Of a stretch of 64,000 nucleotides of DNA, positions 10,441 to 21,075 are shown piece by piece. The stretch's first letter is position 1. The number at the start of each line of letters is the position of its first letter. Under the pieces are notes generated by a model. It made no database searches, was not told the DNA's origin, and was given only the letters and a program-made list of their open reading frames with translations. Source of the DNA: Artemia franciscana (lineage: Eukaryota > Arthropoda > Branchiopoda > Anostraca > Artemiidae); contig NC_088875.1 in the NCBI RefSeq assembly GCF_032884065.1, positions 41,863,402-41,927,401 on the forward strand. Direction: 5' to 3'. Both the position numbers and the translations under genes were made by a program.

Positions 10441-10945
10441 GGGGGGTTAATTTGAAAAAAATTAGAAAGATGTATTTGTAACTTACAAATGGGTGATCAG
10501 ATCTTAATGAAGTTTGATATCTAGAAGGATCTTGTGCTTCAGAGCTATTATTTTAAATCCCAACCAGATCCAGTGACATTGAGGGGAGTTGGATGGGGAA
10601 ACCAGAAATCTTGGAAGACGTTAAAATTGAGGTATCTTTATCTTCAAAATGGGTGGTTGGATCTTAATGAAACTTGATATATAGAAACATCATATGTCTG
10701 AGATGCTTAATATAGATGCTTATACAGAAATTACTCTGTATATGAAAGGGGTTTTTCCTCCTCAATGCCCTGCTTTTTGTGCTAAAGTTGGCACTTTCTG
10801 TTAGCTTTACTTTTTAAAACAGTAAAAAACTTTAGAGTAAAGAGCGGGGTGTTGAGGAGGAAAAGGCCCTTTCATATACAGAGTAATTTCTGTTCATTTT
10901 AAGTTTTAATGTTGCTCCTTACTTTCAATTGAAAACACTTGTTTT
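10441..10945. repeat. Palindromic-family module with duplicated flank
   Basis: The inverted pair lies at about 10730-10930: CTCTGTATATGAAAGGGGTT on the left and its complement, ending GTTGCTCCTTACTTTCAATTG, on the right. Upstream, a flank with GGATCTTAATGAA(G/A)TTGATAT occurs twice (10497-10525 and 10648-10682). Confidence 0.7.
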
Positions 10946-11690
10946 TTTTTATTTAATTTATACCATAGTTATATAAATATATTTAAAATTATCAAAATAA
11001 ACCAAAAATAAGCCCTTAATAAACATTAATTACAACACAACTATTCAGAAAAGAAGTTTTACTAAGGAAAGTAAAGGACCATATTAAACTTAAGACAAGC
11101 TTCAACACATTCCTATAATATTTAAAGCTCAATGTTTTGTGAGAAACCAGGAAAGGAAAATATATAATTAATGAAAAAAATCAAATAGTTGAGAAAATGA
11201 GAATTTTGTCAGCCAGTAGCAAAATATGAAGATGAAAATCAAGCAAATATTTTGACAAGGACCTCTGAATAATGGAAGTGTTTTCAAACAAAATGAAGTG
11301 GTGAGGGTTATTGTGCATGTGTTGGGCCAAGGCAGAATCAAAATTCTTGGGCCTTTGGTGCTAACTATGACTTAGTTGATTGAATATTTGTGTTTCAACA
11401 ATCTCTCCTCCCAATTGTTGGCGTTTTACCAATATAGAAGATTTAGAAATGTTACACACCGCTTAAAATTTGAAAACTGGTATTTTTCACATTTCTAAAT
11501 CTCTTTCATAGGGAAATTTCAGGAAACTCTGGAAATCCAGGAAATTTCCAAGGGGGAAGGGGTATTAATGATTTTTTTTTAGGAATCTTTATAAGACAAG
11601 GTTTTCAATTTCAAATATTGTTCCACTAGTGGCAGTGGAAGTGGGCAGTGGAGCCCACTTCCCAAGTTTGGGCTCCACTGTTTTTAGGAT
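10946..11690. other. STT3B intron, no gene seen
   Basis: A+T-rich; contains a short inverted stretch around 11620-11690 (AGTGGCAGTGGAAGTGGGCA and its partial complement). Nothing coding was recognised. Confidence 0.45.
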
Positions 11691-11699
11691 TAGTTTCTC

Positions 11700-13390
11700 C
11701 TTCTGTATAGGTACCAAAAATTTTATTTGTTACTCATGAAAAGTTTGTCTGGTGATGCTAGACTATCAATAGGAGTGTTTCTGTACTCCAGAAGAGAAAA
11801 GTATGGGCCTGTCTTGTGCTTAAGTGCCTTGATGGCTCTCAACAAACTGGGATGATTTTTTGCTTAGTTTGTCCAACTGAGGACAGTGTGGACTGGAAGT
11901 CCCTATCTTTGGTGAATGTTTGAAATTTCATGGATGAGAACTGAGAGTCTGACCAAGCTTTGGTGTCCATATCTGCCAAGACTTGTGTTTCCTGGTCTCT
12001 TTTCATATGTCATTTAGTTTACTTTCTTTGATAGGCATTGACCTAAAGAATACAAGCACTGCAAGCTCAAATTCTTTTTGAATTTTGTCATCTGTTTGAG
12101 TCAAATGTACCCTAGACCATGCATCTGCTACTGGAATATCTTATCCAGGATTGCACAACACACAAGTATTTATCTCTAATGGTTTATGGTCAGTTGTGAT
12201 CAGGGTCTTTTTCCTGTATAGGTATTGATGAAGTTCTTGCATGCATATGTTACTGTTATCATCTCCTTTCTAATTTGGCTGCATTATTTTTCTGTTTCAC
12301 TGTGCTGTCTTGACCCAAAGGCAACTGTTTTCTTTCTAATAAGTAACTGGGCACCACCAGCATGCTGAGAGGGTGTCAACAATATGTTTAATATTGCTTC
12401 ATTCTTGGTCAAAGTATTATAAGTTTGAACATATTGTTTCCTGGATTGTCCAATTTGTTTGCTCAAGAGCATCAGTTCATACAAATCCTTTCCTTTTTGG
12501 ATAGATCTCTCAGTGACTGGTTCAAAGTTGAAAGGTTTGGGTGTATCTAGAAAGATAGCTGTATGAATGATTAGCCCAATATCCAATCCTTCAAATGCTT
12601 TATTCACTTTTTCTTTATAACTGATCTTACACTGGTTTAATACCTAGTGGTTGAGCAATATCTTTCAAATATTGTATGGAATGTTGTCAGGTATGAAGAC
12701 TCCTTGTCAAGCATCGTTGACCAGCATCCATGCCTGGCATCCAGTTTGAAAAAGCTTTTTGCATCTGTGCATTTGGATACAATGTTGTCAAGCAATGGGA
12801 ATGAACAGTGGAGATACAAGATCCACATGTTGATGTAAACAGGGTCTAGGTATATACAGAGCGATCCATATGGTTTTTGGACCACTCAAGCTGAATTTAC
12901 TCATTCTGTAGTTTGAGTCATCTTTTCAGTAATTTTGAGTGCTTTAATGTGTTCTAGTTCTTGTTTAAAGGGATATGGAATTCTCTTTGGAGACTGGACT
13001 GATGGGACTGCACCTTCTTGCAAATATATTTTACAGCTTTCTTACACTTTCAGAAACTTCTTTGTAGTCTTCTAATGTAGCCTGTGTTTCTGGTCTTATA
13101 TCACCCTTGAGTGCATACTTAGTATTAACTTAACAAGACCTAATTCTTCATATTTACTATGTAGAATTGGTGTCTCTGGGATATATTATCCCAGTCCTTC
13201 AATATTGAATGACAAGTTCCCTTCACTGGTGGCTTTCTCCCCTTCCCTGTGTAGGTAGTTAGCACATAGTTTATACTGTTGTGTTTTGGTCAGGGCATAA
13301 TCTTTTCATATTCTCTGTAAGGAAAAACATTTGCTTCATCACCTGTATCAATCTTGAAGATTACATCCAAATACAAATTTATTTGTGAGT
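11700..13390 (-). pseudogene. Ty3/gypsy-type LTR retrotransposon pol remnant
   Basis: On minus the pol domains appear in order but with many stops and frame changes. Retropepsin: KIDTGDEANVFP near 13360-13320. RT: segments matching the RT start (PKRIPYPFKQELEHIKAL, then VVQKPYGSLCIYLDP) and the palm core FFKLDARHGCWSTMLDKE with SSYLTTFHTIF near 12880-12660. RNase H: KTLITTDHKPLE near 12205-12170. Tether: DIPVADAWSRVHLTQTDDK near 12140-12100. Integrase C-terminal part: LLEYRNTPIDSLASPDKLF near 11800-11740. The whole spans only 1.7 kb, against about 3 kb for an intact pol, so it has internal deletions. No LTRs were recognised. It is an old dead copy. Confidence 0.85.
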
Positions 13391-13396
13391 AGCATG

Positions 13397-13990
13397 TCAC
13401 TCTGCTCGCATAGAAAGGTTGTCTTTTTCTCCAGTAGTAACTCTGGCTTTCAGCTCTTCAACAAGTGTCTTATGTCTAGTTCTGTCTTCTCTTGATATGT
13501 TGCTATAAAAATGAATGTCTGACTTTTTCTGGGAAGACTTTTTAACAATGGCATGTTTAATCAAAGTTGTAGGCACAGTGAAAAGTAAAGGGAGAGATCT
13601 TTGAACTAATTTACTGGCAATAGTTAGCCTTGGGGGTAGACATTTTGAGGTAGAGATAGGAACAGATGACAGACCATACTGGGGCTCCAAATAGTTTTGA
13701 ACATAAGTGCTACCATCTGTTGCCACAGGAATGCCTTAAGCAACTAGATTATTTTTCTACTGCTTTCTATTTCATTGCGCACTAGTTTTCTTAGTTCTGT
13801 TTTCACTTGGTGGTTGATGTCCATTATTAGACTCTTTGTTTCTGTCTTTACTGTATCAGATGCAATTTGTTTAACTTTGGTGACATGATACTTTGATTCT
13901 GCTGCAAGTTCAATAGTTTCAACTTTGACTTTAATTGCTTCTATGCTGCTGTTCAGTCCTTCAGATAAAGTGCTCATTTGTTGGAATAGA
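13397..13990 (-). pseudogene. LINE ORF1 fragment, copy 1 (coiled coil and C-terminal part)
   Basis: Two minus frames: 13977-13744 (EAIKVKVETIELAAESKY, KTETKSLIMDINHQVKTELR), a Lys/Glu-rich likely coiled coil, and 13726-13397 (TYVQNYLEPQYGLSSVPIS, RLTIASKLVQRSLPLLF, SREDRTRHKTLVEELKAR). A stop and frame break separates them. The same two blocks recur at 15480-14863 with about 80% identity by eye, so the ORF1 region is duplicated. The KS.REDRTRHK block resembles the RNA-binding part of LINE ORF1 proteins. Placed as ORF1 by its neighbours and by the PHD-type finger at 17028-16819; moderately sure. Confidence 0.6.
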
Positions 13991-14039
13991 TTTTATTTGT
14001 AAGCACGAAATTATGTTTGTAACAATTTTGGTTACATTA

Positions 14040-14450
14040 TTCATTATAGTGGCAATTGAATTAGCTTGGGTTTCAGTTGGATTGGATGTGTATACACATC
14101 CAATCCTGGTTTGGCATAGATCTTGGTTTTGGTCTGTGATATCAAACCAAATTGCCTACATAGATAGCAAGCTAGAATCTATGTAAAGTTCTTGGACAGT
14201 ATATACTGCTTTTACATAAGCTAGGACTTCACTACATTATCCATGGTAGTAGCAACTGAATTAGCTTGGGTTTCACTTGGATTGGATGTGTATACGCATC
14301 CAATCTTGGCTTTGTTCTGTGATATCAAACCAAATGGGCTCCATGGATGGCAAGCTAGATTGTATATAAAGTTCCTGGACAGTATATGCTGCTTTTACAT
14401 AAGCTAGGACTCCACACTTGCATTCTTTTGATTCATATCTTCTAATCTAC
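14040..14450 (-). repeat. Tandem 200-bp duplication inside LINE ORF1 copy
   Basis: The block beginning GCAATTGAATTAGCTTGGGT at 14052 recurs at 14252 as GCAACTGAATTAGCTTGGGT, and both carry GGATTGGATGTGTATAC and ACATAAGCTAGGACT. The block GAATTAGCTTGGGTTT appears again at 16778, supporting a common LINE origin. Confidence 0.8.
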
Positions 14451-14862
14451 TCTTGGTATTCTTAGGGTATACTTTGGTGAGTAGAACCAGATCATGGTCT
14501 TTACTATAAATAAGACTTTATAATTCATTTATTTTGTTAGTAATTTGATCTACATTGGCTAATAGGAGGCAAAAGTCAGAACTTACTTTTGAGCAGCCAT
14601 TGCTATCTGGTCCTTGTTCCTTATGTTCTGTGTGGGTAGGATCAGTAGATTGGCAGAGAGAATTGTCATTGATGCTGGACTGTCAATTTGAAGTAGGCTA
14701 TCTGATGTGATACACGTTTCAAACTAGGATAATAGAGTAGAACATGGAGACATATAAACACTTTCATCATCATCCTAACTATTAACGCTATTTATAACAT
14801 ATGACAGTTTTACATTTGCATGGGTGTTGGGGTGTGCATTTCTGCACCATCTGGTACTCCTT
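14451..14862. other. LINE-derived or intronic sequence, nothing specific
   Basis: Probably the continuation of the ORF1-bearing LINE, but no domain is readable. Confidence 0.35.
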
Positions 14863-15524
14863 TTATGGAACTATTTTCCCATTACAAAGAGCAAAGTCTT
14901 TTTCTCGAGCGGTAACCCTGGCTTTCAGCTCTTCAGCACATGTCTTGTGTCTAGTTCTGTCTTCTCTTGACATGTTGCTATAAAAACGGATATCTGACTT
15001 TTGCTGGGAAGACTTTTTAACGATGGCAAGTTTAATCATAGTTGTAGGCACAGTGAAAAGTAAAGGGAGAGGTCTTTCAACTGATAAACTGGCAATAGTT
15101 AGCCTAGGGGGTAGACGTTTTGAGTTGAAGATAGGAACAGATGGCAGGCCACACTGGGACTCCAAATAGTTTTGAACATAAGTATTTTCATCTGTTGTCA
15201 CAGGTATTCCTTAAACAACTAGATTATTTTTCTGCTGCTCTCTATTTCATTGTGCACCAGTTTTCTTACTTCTGTTTGCACTTGGTGGCTGGTGTCCATT
15301 CTTAGAGTCTTTGTTTCTGCCTTTACTGTGTCAGATGCAATTTGTTTAACTTTGGTGACATTACAGTTTGATTCTACTGCAAGTTCAATGGTTTCAACTT
15401 TGGCTTTAATTGCTTCTATGTTGCTGTCAGTCCTTCAGATAATGTGCTCATTTGCTGGAATAGATTCATTTGTAAGCACATAATTGCGTTTGTAACAATT
15501 TTGCTTACATCATCCATGGTAACA
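14863..15524 (-). pseudogene. LINE ORF1 fragment, copy 2
   Basis: Minus-strand blocks TYVQNYLESQCGLPSVPIF, RLPPRLTIASLSVERPLPLL and SREDRTRHKTCAEELKAR (15201-14863) and a coiled-coil-like stretch upstream (15480-15230) duplicate copy 1 at 13397-13990. A stop separates the blocks as in copy 1. Its 5' continuation is interrupted at 15525-15531 by the RNase H LINE and resumes at 16771. Confidence 0.6.
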
Positions 15525-15531
15525 GCAACTT
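15525..15531. repeat. Target site duplication AGCAACT, left copy
   Basis: AGCAACT at 15525-15531 repeats at 16771-16777. Removing 15532-16777 restores CATGG-TAAC-AGCAACTGAATTAGC, which matches the uninterrupted paralogue at 14237-14265. Confidence 0.85.
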
Positions 15532-16770
15532 CCAATTCCAGAATTTGTATGAGGGTATACAGACTGCATACAGTCCTTTCACCCCTTTGACTTCAAGATG
15601 GCAATAGCAATCTTTCTTTTTCATCCTCTCTTTCCTTCTGTTTGGTTTGTGGGAAGTGCGAGTACTTGAGCCAGTAGTTTAAGGCCAAGAGGCCGGCTGG
15701 TACCAATATGGCTCTTCCTACTCACTCTTGCTCTCTTCTGCACAGTAGATCTTCATTAATAAATTGGCTTGTTTTCCATTGTATTTTTCATAGTTTGGAT
15801 CATCACCCTATAAATTGGCCTTTCAGTATTAGGAGGTAGTTGTAAGCTGATGATGGAGTCAAACATTTCTTCAATCTTTAGTTTTTTACAAATTATCTTA
15901 ATCTTATTAGTTTCAGGTGCAAGTATATGGCAATCAAAAAATATGTGTTGGGGAGTTTCCTCTGTTGTTAAGTGCTATCTGCATAGTGGTAAATGATATA
16001 AATTCCCTTGAAATTGGACAGAATTCAGAAAAAGATATCCTGATTTCAGTCTGTAGTACCACACTGTGTCTTCTCTAGAACGAAATGGGGAATTTCGAAA
16101 TGGTAGACACTTTATTTGTCCACGGTGTTTCATAATATCTTGTAGGTTCCCCAATTTTGATTCTGGTTGGGGGTCAATGTTTGATGCTTCATTTGCCAGC
16201 CTATCAGCAGTCACATTATGAATCAGTCCTTTATGTCTAGGAATATGCTGGAAGCAAACAAAAATACCACATTTATTTAATCTTTGTTGATCATCTCTTA
16301 TTAATTTTAAATCTGAATCAGCAGCCTCATAATTTATTTTTCTTATTAATTGAATTGCAGAATTTGAATCTGTAAGGATTAACACATTCTTTGACAAAAG
16401 GTTTAGTCTGGCCATAGTTTCAAGTGCTTTATGTATAGCAAATAACTCTGCTGACAGAATTGAAGTGTGGGATGGAAAAGTTGCTGCTATATTCAAGGAA
16501 ACATGAGGAATACACACCCCTGCTCCTGCTCTTGATCCTTTTACTGAACCATCCGTGAAGGCTAGAATATGTTCAGGAAAGTGTGAGGATATCTTATTAG
16601 CAAAGAGTTGACAGACATACTGATCTGAATAATGTTACTTGTTTTTAGAAACTAACTGAAGATGACATTCAGGAGCCACCATTTCCCATGGTGGAGATTT
16701 TGGAAAAGGGTAACTATCCGCATGTTCACTTTTCCAATTTGGGTAGTCTTGGATAAGTAGCTTTTGGATA
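15532..16770 (-). mobile_element. 5'-truncated LINE carrying an RNase H domain
   Basis: A 1,239-bp insertion flanked by AGCAACT. On minus, 16636-15975 is open and encodes a type I RNase H as found at the ORF2 C-terminus of I/R1-like LINEs. All catalytic acids are visible: Asp in AFTDGSVKGSRAG, Glu in ILSAELFAIHKALE, Asp in LILTDSNSAIQLIRK, Asp in TADRLANEAS. A stop lies just upstream (16636). The rest is C-terminal ORF2 and 3' UTR. RT and endonuclease are absent, so the copy is truncated at insertion and not autonomous. Confidence 0.88.
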
Positions 16771-16777
16771 AGCAACT
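16771..16777. repeat. Target site duplication AGCAACT, right copy
   Basis: Pairs with 15525-15531 around the RNase H LINE. Confidence 0.85.
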
Positions 16778-16818
16778 GAATTAGCTTGGGTTTGAGTTTG
16801 GTTAACTTTACATAGAAT

Positions 16819-17028
16819 CTACAACAAATGGCAACCTGTTTTTGATGTCTTTTTATTAAGTAGATTGTATTCTTCAGTACTTAGCTTGGGACAGGTTGCA
16901 TACAGCCATCTTCCACACTTATCACAAATTGCCTCTGCAGCATCATCAAGGCCAATACTACAGGCAGCAAAGTTATATTTGTCCTTGGAAGGGCTTGCTT
17001 GTACTCTTTTATTGCCTCTAGATTGCAT
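16819..17028 (-). pseudogene. LINE ORF1 N-terminus with PHD-type zinc finger
   Basis: Minus-strand ATG 17028 opens 69 codons: a basic start (SRGNKRVQASPSKDKYN), then CSIG....EAICDKCGRWLYATCPKLS. The spacing of CDKC, W and the following C fits the PHD/RING-like fingers of some CR1- and jockey-like ORF1 proteins. The frame breaks after TSKTGCHLL. This is the 5' part of ORF1 copy 2, separated from its coiled coil by the RNase H LINE. An alternative is a host PHD exon; the repeat context argues against that. Confidence 0.6.
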
Positions 17029-17109
17029 TATGGCTTGATTTGCTTATCATATGGCTTTCAACAAATAAATATCCAATATTGGGGGAAAAAACAAAATGGA
17101 CACTGGCAA

Positions 17110-17330
17110 CCCTGTGAGTTAAGATGAAGGAGAAGGCCTTGATATATATTTAATACAAAGATCTACTGAAGATCTTCTTATATTTTTACTCCTAGAATCA
17201 AAAGATCTACTGAAAGAAATCTGAGCAGATTCAAGTGAATCAAAAGGAAAAGGGATGAATAGTCTTGACTGAAAATTTCTCATTGGCTGAGACTGAAGAA
17301 GAAGAAGAAACAACTGCATCAGTTTAAGAA
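17110..17330. repeat. Dispersed repeat shared with 21840-22040
   Basis: GAAAGAAATCTGAGCAGATT and AATCAAAAGGAAAAGGG occur here and at about 21890-21975. Both lie upstream (minus strand) of LINE ORF1-like sequence, so this may be LINE 5' UTR. Confidence 0.65.
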
Positions 17331-17386
17331 ATTTATAATAAAATTTCTTGTGAATATTTATCTCAATTTATTTATCTCAATTTATT

Positions 17387-17413
17387 ATTGGTTGGGCAGT
17401 CAACCCAACCAAT
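17387..17413. repeat. Perfect 10-bp inverted repeat
   Basis: ATTGGTTGGG and CCCAACCAAT flank a 7-base loop (17397-17403). Function unknown. Confidence 0.7.
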
Positions 17414-17715
17414 CGTGCATCAAACCATCTTCTGGACCACACTGTGGTGTTTTTTTTTGTGGATGGTGAAGTCCTCCCTTCACAGGAGTGCAGACGTTCT
17501 GGTGTTAAAATCTCCTTTAGTTAGTATTAAAGCTTATTGCAAAAGGCAATGCTTAGAACACCCCCCCCCAAAAAAAAATTCCCCCTGGACCCTACCACAA
17601 ATACTACCAAAAATATTCCACATCTTGGCTGGTCAAGCTCACTGTCTCAGAGCTCACATGACGTCAAATTCAATGGATAACACAATGGTGGAGATGAGGG
17701 CGTTTGTCACTATCC
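17414..17715. other. STT3B intron, no gene seen
   Basis: No domain recognised; includes a C-run/A-run junction at about 17561-17577. Confidence 0.4.
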
Positions 17716-19415
17716 ATGATTAAATAAAAAAAACAAGTTTTTAAGTGAAAGTAAGGAGCAACATTAAAACTTAAAACAAACCGAAATTACTCTGTGTATG
17801 AGAGGGACTGTTCCCTCCTCAACGTCCCGCTCTTTACGCTAAAATTTGACTCTTTCTCTCAATTCTACTTTATAAAACAGTAAATAACTTTAGCGTAAAG
17901 AGCGGGACGTTGAGGAGGGAACAGCTCCTTTCATATGCATGGAGTAATTTCTGTTCATTTTAAGTTTTAATGTCGCTCCTTACTTTCAGTTAAAAAACTA
18001 GCTTTTTTATTTAATTTCTGAACGTTTTTGAATTAATGCATGTTTGATTTTGGCTCTCTGCAAATGAATAATTAAAACGAAATTTGTGAATTATTTTTTT
18101 TTTTTTTGTTAAATGGCTTTCTCTTAGTTTTGATCAGAAGATTTTGAGAAGAAGGGTGGGGGAAGAGGCCTAGTGGCCCTCCAAGTTTTTGGTTACTTAA
18201 AAAGGCAACTAGAATTTTTAATTTTTAACGAACGTTTTTATTAGTAAAAAAATACATAACTTACAAATTAACTTACATAACAAACTTCTATATTTCTTAT
18301 ATTTTTATTATGTATATGAGGGGGTTTGCCCCCTCGTTAATACCTTGCTCTTTACATTAAGTTTTAATTTTGTCCCAATTCTTTAAGATTGACCCCCGAA
18401 TCACAAAGGCTGTAGAATAAATAGTTGAAACCACTAAAAATGCTTTAGCATAAAGAGCAAGGTATTTATGAAGAGATGAACCCCCCATATGCGTAAAAAC
18501 CTCTGTTCGTTTTAAGTTTTAATGCCGGTCCTTACTTCCAGTGGAAATCATATTTATTTTTTCATTTTTTTTTAATAGTGCAAGAAAATCCTGCGGCCCC
18601 TTCATGGAATTTCTCTTCTCCCATGACAAATTCCTCCAAGGGAAGATTCTCCTACATGGCCCCCTCCCCAACCAAAAAATCCCCCTGAAAAGGTCTGTAC
18701 ACTTCCAAATAACCATTACTGAATGTAAATGCTGGTCTAAGTTCGTAACTTGCAGCCCCTCCCTTGGGACTGTGGGGGAGTAAGTCAGCCCCAAAGGCAT
18801 GGTTATTATGTTTTTCGACTATGCCGAACAAAATGGCTATCTCAAAATTTTGATCCATTGACTTTGGGAAAAAATGAGTGTGGGAGGGGGCCTAGGTGCC
18901 CTCCAGTTTTTTTTGGTCACTTAAAAATGGCACTGGAACTTTTGATTTCCGCTAGAATGATCCCTTTGGCGACATTCTAGGGCCACTTGGTCGATGTGAT
19001 CACCCTTGGGGAAAAAAACAGAAAAAACAAACAAACAAACAAATAAACACGCACTTGTGATTAGTCTTCCGGCAAAAAATACTAAGTTCCACATTTTTGT
19101 AGATAGGAGCTTGAAATTTAAACAGCACGGTTCTCTGATACGCTGAATTTGATGGTGTGATTTTTGTTAAGATCATATAACTTTTAGGGGGTGTTTCCCC
19201 TATTTTCCAAAACAAGGCAAGTTTTCTTAGGCTCGTAACTTTTGATGAGTACGACTAAATTTAATGAAACTTTTAAATTTAAAATCAGCATAAAAATCGA
19301 TTCTTTTGGTGTATGGTATCTATTAGTATCATAAATTCTGATTTTTAGAATTTCGTTTACTATTGAGCCAGGTTGCTCCTTTAGTCCTTACTACAGTTTG
19401 TTACCATGAACTGTT
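17716..19415 (+). mobile_element. Composite palindromic element, full-length copy
   Basis: About 1.7 kb with no coding capacity. Left end ATTAAATAAAAAAAACAAG followed by GTAAGGAGCAACATTAAAAC. Module 1 (17740-17990) is a long hairpin: GCTCTTTACGCTAAAATTTG versus CTTTAGCGTAAAGAGCGGGA, closing with GTCGCTCCTTACTTTCAG. Module 2 (about 18290-18540) is a diverged hairpin with TGCTCTTTACATTAAG versus CTTTAGCATAAAGAGCA. A unique tail follows (AATCCTGCGGCCCCTTCATG to CTATTGAGCCAGGTTGCTCC), ending CTTACTACAGTTTGTTACCA. Left and right ends are imperfect inverted repeats around GTAAGGAGCGAC, so it resembles a non-autonomous DNA transposon. Superfamily unknown. Confidence 0.75.
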
Positions 19416-19619
19416 TGATGAAAATGAAAATGACTTTCTAGGAGCTCCAAAAAAAGAAAAAAATCTTCTCAATGAAAAATAATTGCCCTCCCCTTGTTCC
19501 TACTCCTCCTTAACAAAACCTGGGAATATACTTTAAAATCTCTCCTTATACCCCCTTTGAGATAAATAAGATAACTCTAATAAGGGTTGCAATTTTCAAA
19601 TTGTTAAAATGAATGTTTT

Positions 19620-20698
19620 CTTTAAATATGAACCGTGATAGATCTTTGCTAATAGCTCTCCAAGATCCGAACTCAGGTGACGTAACATTTGTCAAAATTT
19701 GAGTCCAAGTCATCTTTTTCATCTATAAATTCCCATGAACGTTCTTGCAGTTTAGTCTTTAAAGCTTCAAGGTTCTTTTCCGTAACGAAGTTAGGCTATG
19801 TTGAGGGGCTAGACCGTGGAGCCTGCACATTCGGCAACAAAAGATCTGATAAAACTGGGAAATGGTCAGATATATTACTAACAATAACGAAGCTATTCTG
19901 AAATGTCATTGACGGAAATATGTTATCGATCAGAGTTGCTGATTTCTCAGTAACCGTTGTGCGTATAGTGACTGATGGTAGTAGTCCAGATGCAAGCATA
20001 TCGGATAAGAAGTCTGCAGGAAACGAACCCTCGTAGTCTAGGAGATTGACATTGAAATCACCCATGACAACCGTTTCGCACGGCTGGTTCTGTATAGCTT
20101 CAAGGATTTCACGAAGGATCTGCAGAAAAGTCACCAAAGAGCCACTAGGGGAATGATATACCTCTCCAATGATCAAAGTACCAGATTTACCAGGATTAAT
20201 TCCAACAAAAAGTGATTCTAAAACTCCTTCAATGTTCTTAGAAAGATCGTGTCGGACCGTGTATGGAATCGCGTCGGAGATATACAGTACCAATCCTCCT
20301 TTACTCAACTTTTTCCTATGTATTTTTTCGCAGTTGTATCCAGGTAGTTCCAGTAATAAATCCGTTTGGTCTGTAACAAACGTTGTGCATATGCCTAAAA
20401 TGTCGGGACGTGAAGAATCTTCGCATATAAGTTTTAGCTGATCCAGAGATGACGAAAGGCCTTGGATGTTAAGGTGTAGAGTCTGATGGCAATCAGATCG
20501 TTTTGAAACCCTACCCAGAGTTGAACTATATCTACAATTAACTAAATTACTAATCCCAATATCACATTTATTCGGTAGAATTCCTTCTGAACTATTTAAT
20601 AATTCCAATAAATCTAGGGGGCTTTTCTCAAGAACTTTAAGGTTAGAAATCATCCCGGCGGAATCCCTGTGGCCAGACTGAGAACAATTAATTAACAT
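19620..20698 (-). pseudogene. LINE ORF2 apurinic-type endonuclease, 3'-truncated
   Basis: A true ATG at 20698 opens 300 codons to TAG at 19796. After a 65-residue leader the EEP endonuclease fold is readable: LHLNIQGLSSSLDQL (Asn), DILGICTTFVTDQTD, KGGLVLYISDAIPY, VMGDFNVNLLDY (catalytic Asp/Asn) and SNISDHFPVLSDLL (catalytic His). The position that is Glu in active enzymes (CETFL-type motif) is Thr in CTTFV, so the copy is probably inactive. The RT that should follow is absent. ORF1 of the same element precedes it at 21558-21076. Confidence 0.85.
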
Positions 20699-21075
20699 AA
20701 CTTACCAAAATTTGTGTGGGCATTTGTGGAACTGGACTTGCACTCCGAGGGCACAAAGCAGGCGAAAATGAAACCAATATCCCGACTGGCACTCATGGTT
20801 CATTGAAAAAAAAAATATATACGCCTGAAACTAGAACTGCATTTTTCAGAACTAAAACTAACACACAAAACAGGGAGAACATGTGAAATGGGGGAACGCT
20901 GTACTATAGAAAAAACAAAAGAAAAAAAATATAAGAAACAGGATGAAAGAAAAAACAAAAAAAAACGTGAAGAAAAATTCAGCATTCTTAGTCATTTTCA
21001 ATGAGACAGGGAGGAAAAAAAATAATCATATGGCAATGAAAGAAAAAAAAAGGAGGTGGAACACGATAATCAACT
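20699..21075 (-). other. Spacer between LINE ORF1 and ORF2
   Basis: Pyrimidine-rich on minus; no domain. Continues the LINE at 19620-21558. Confidence 0.5.
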
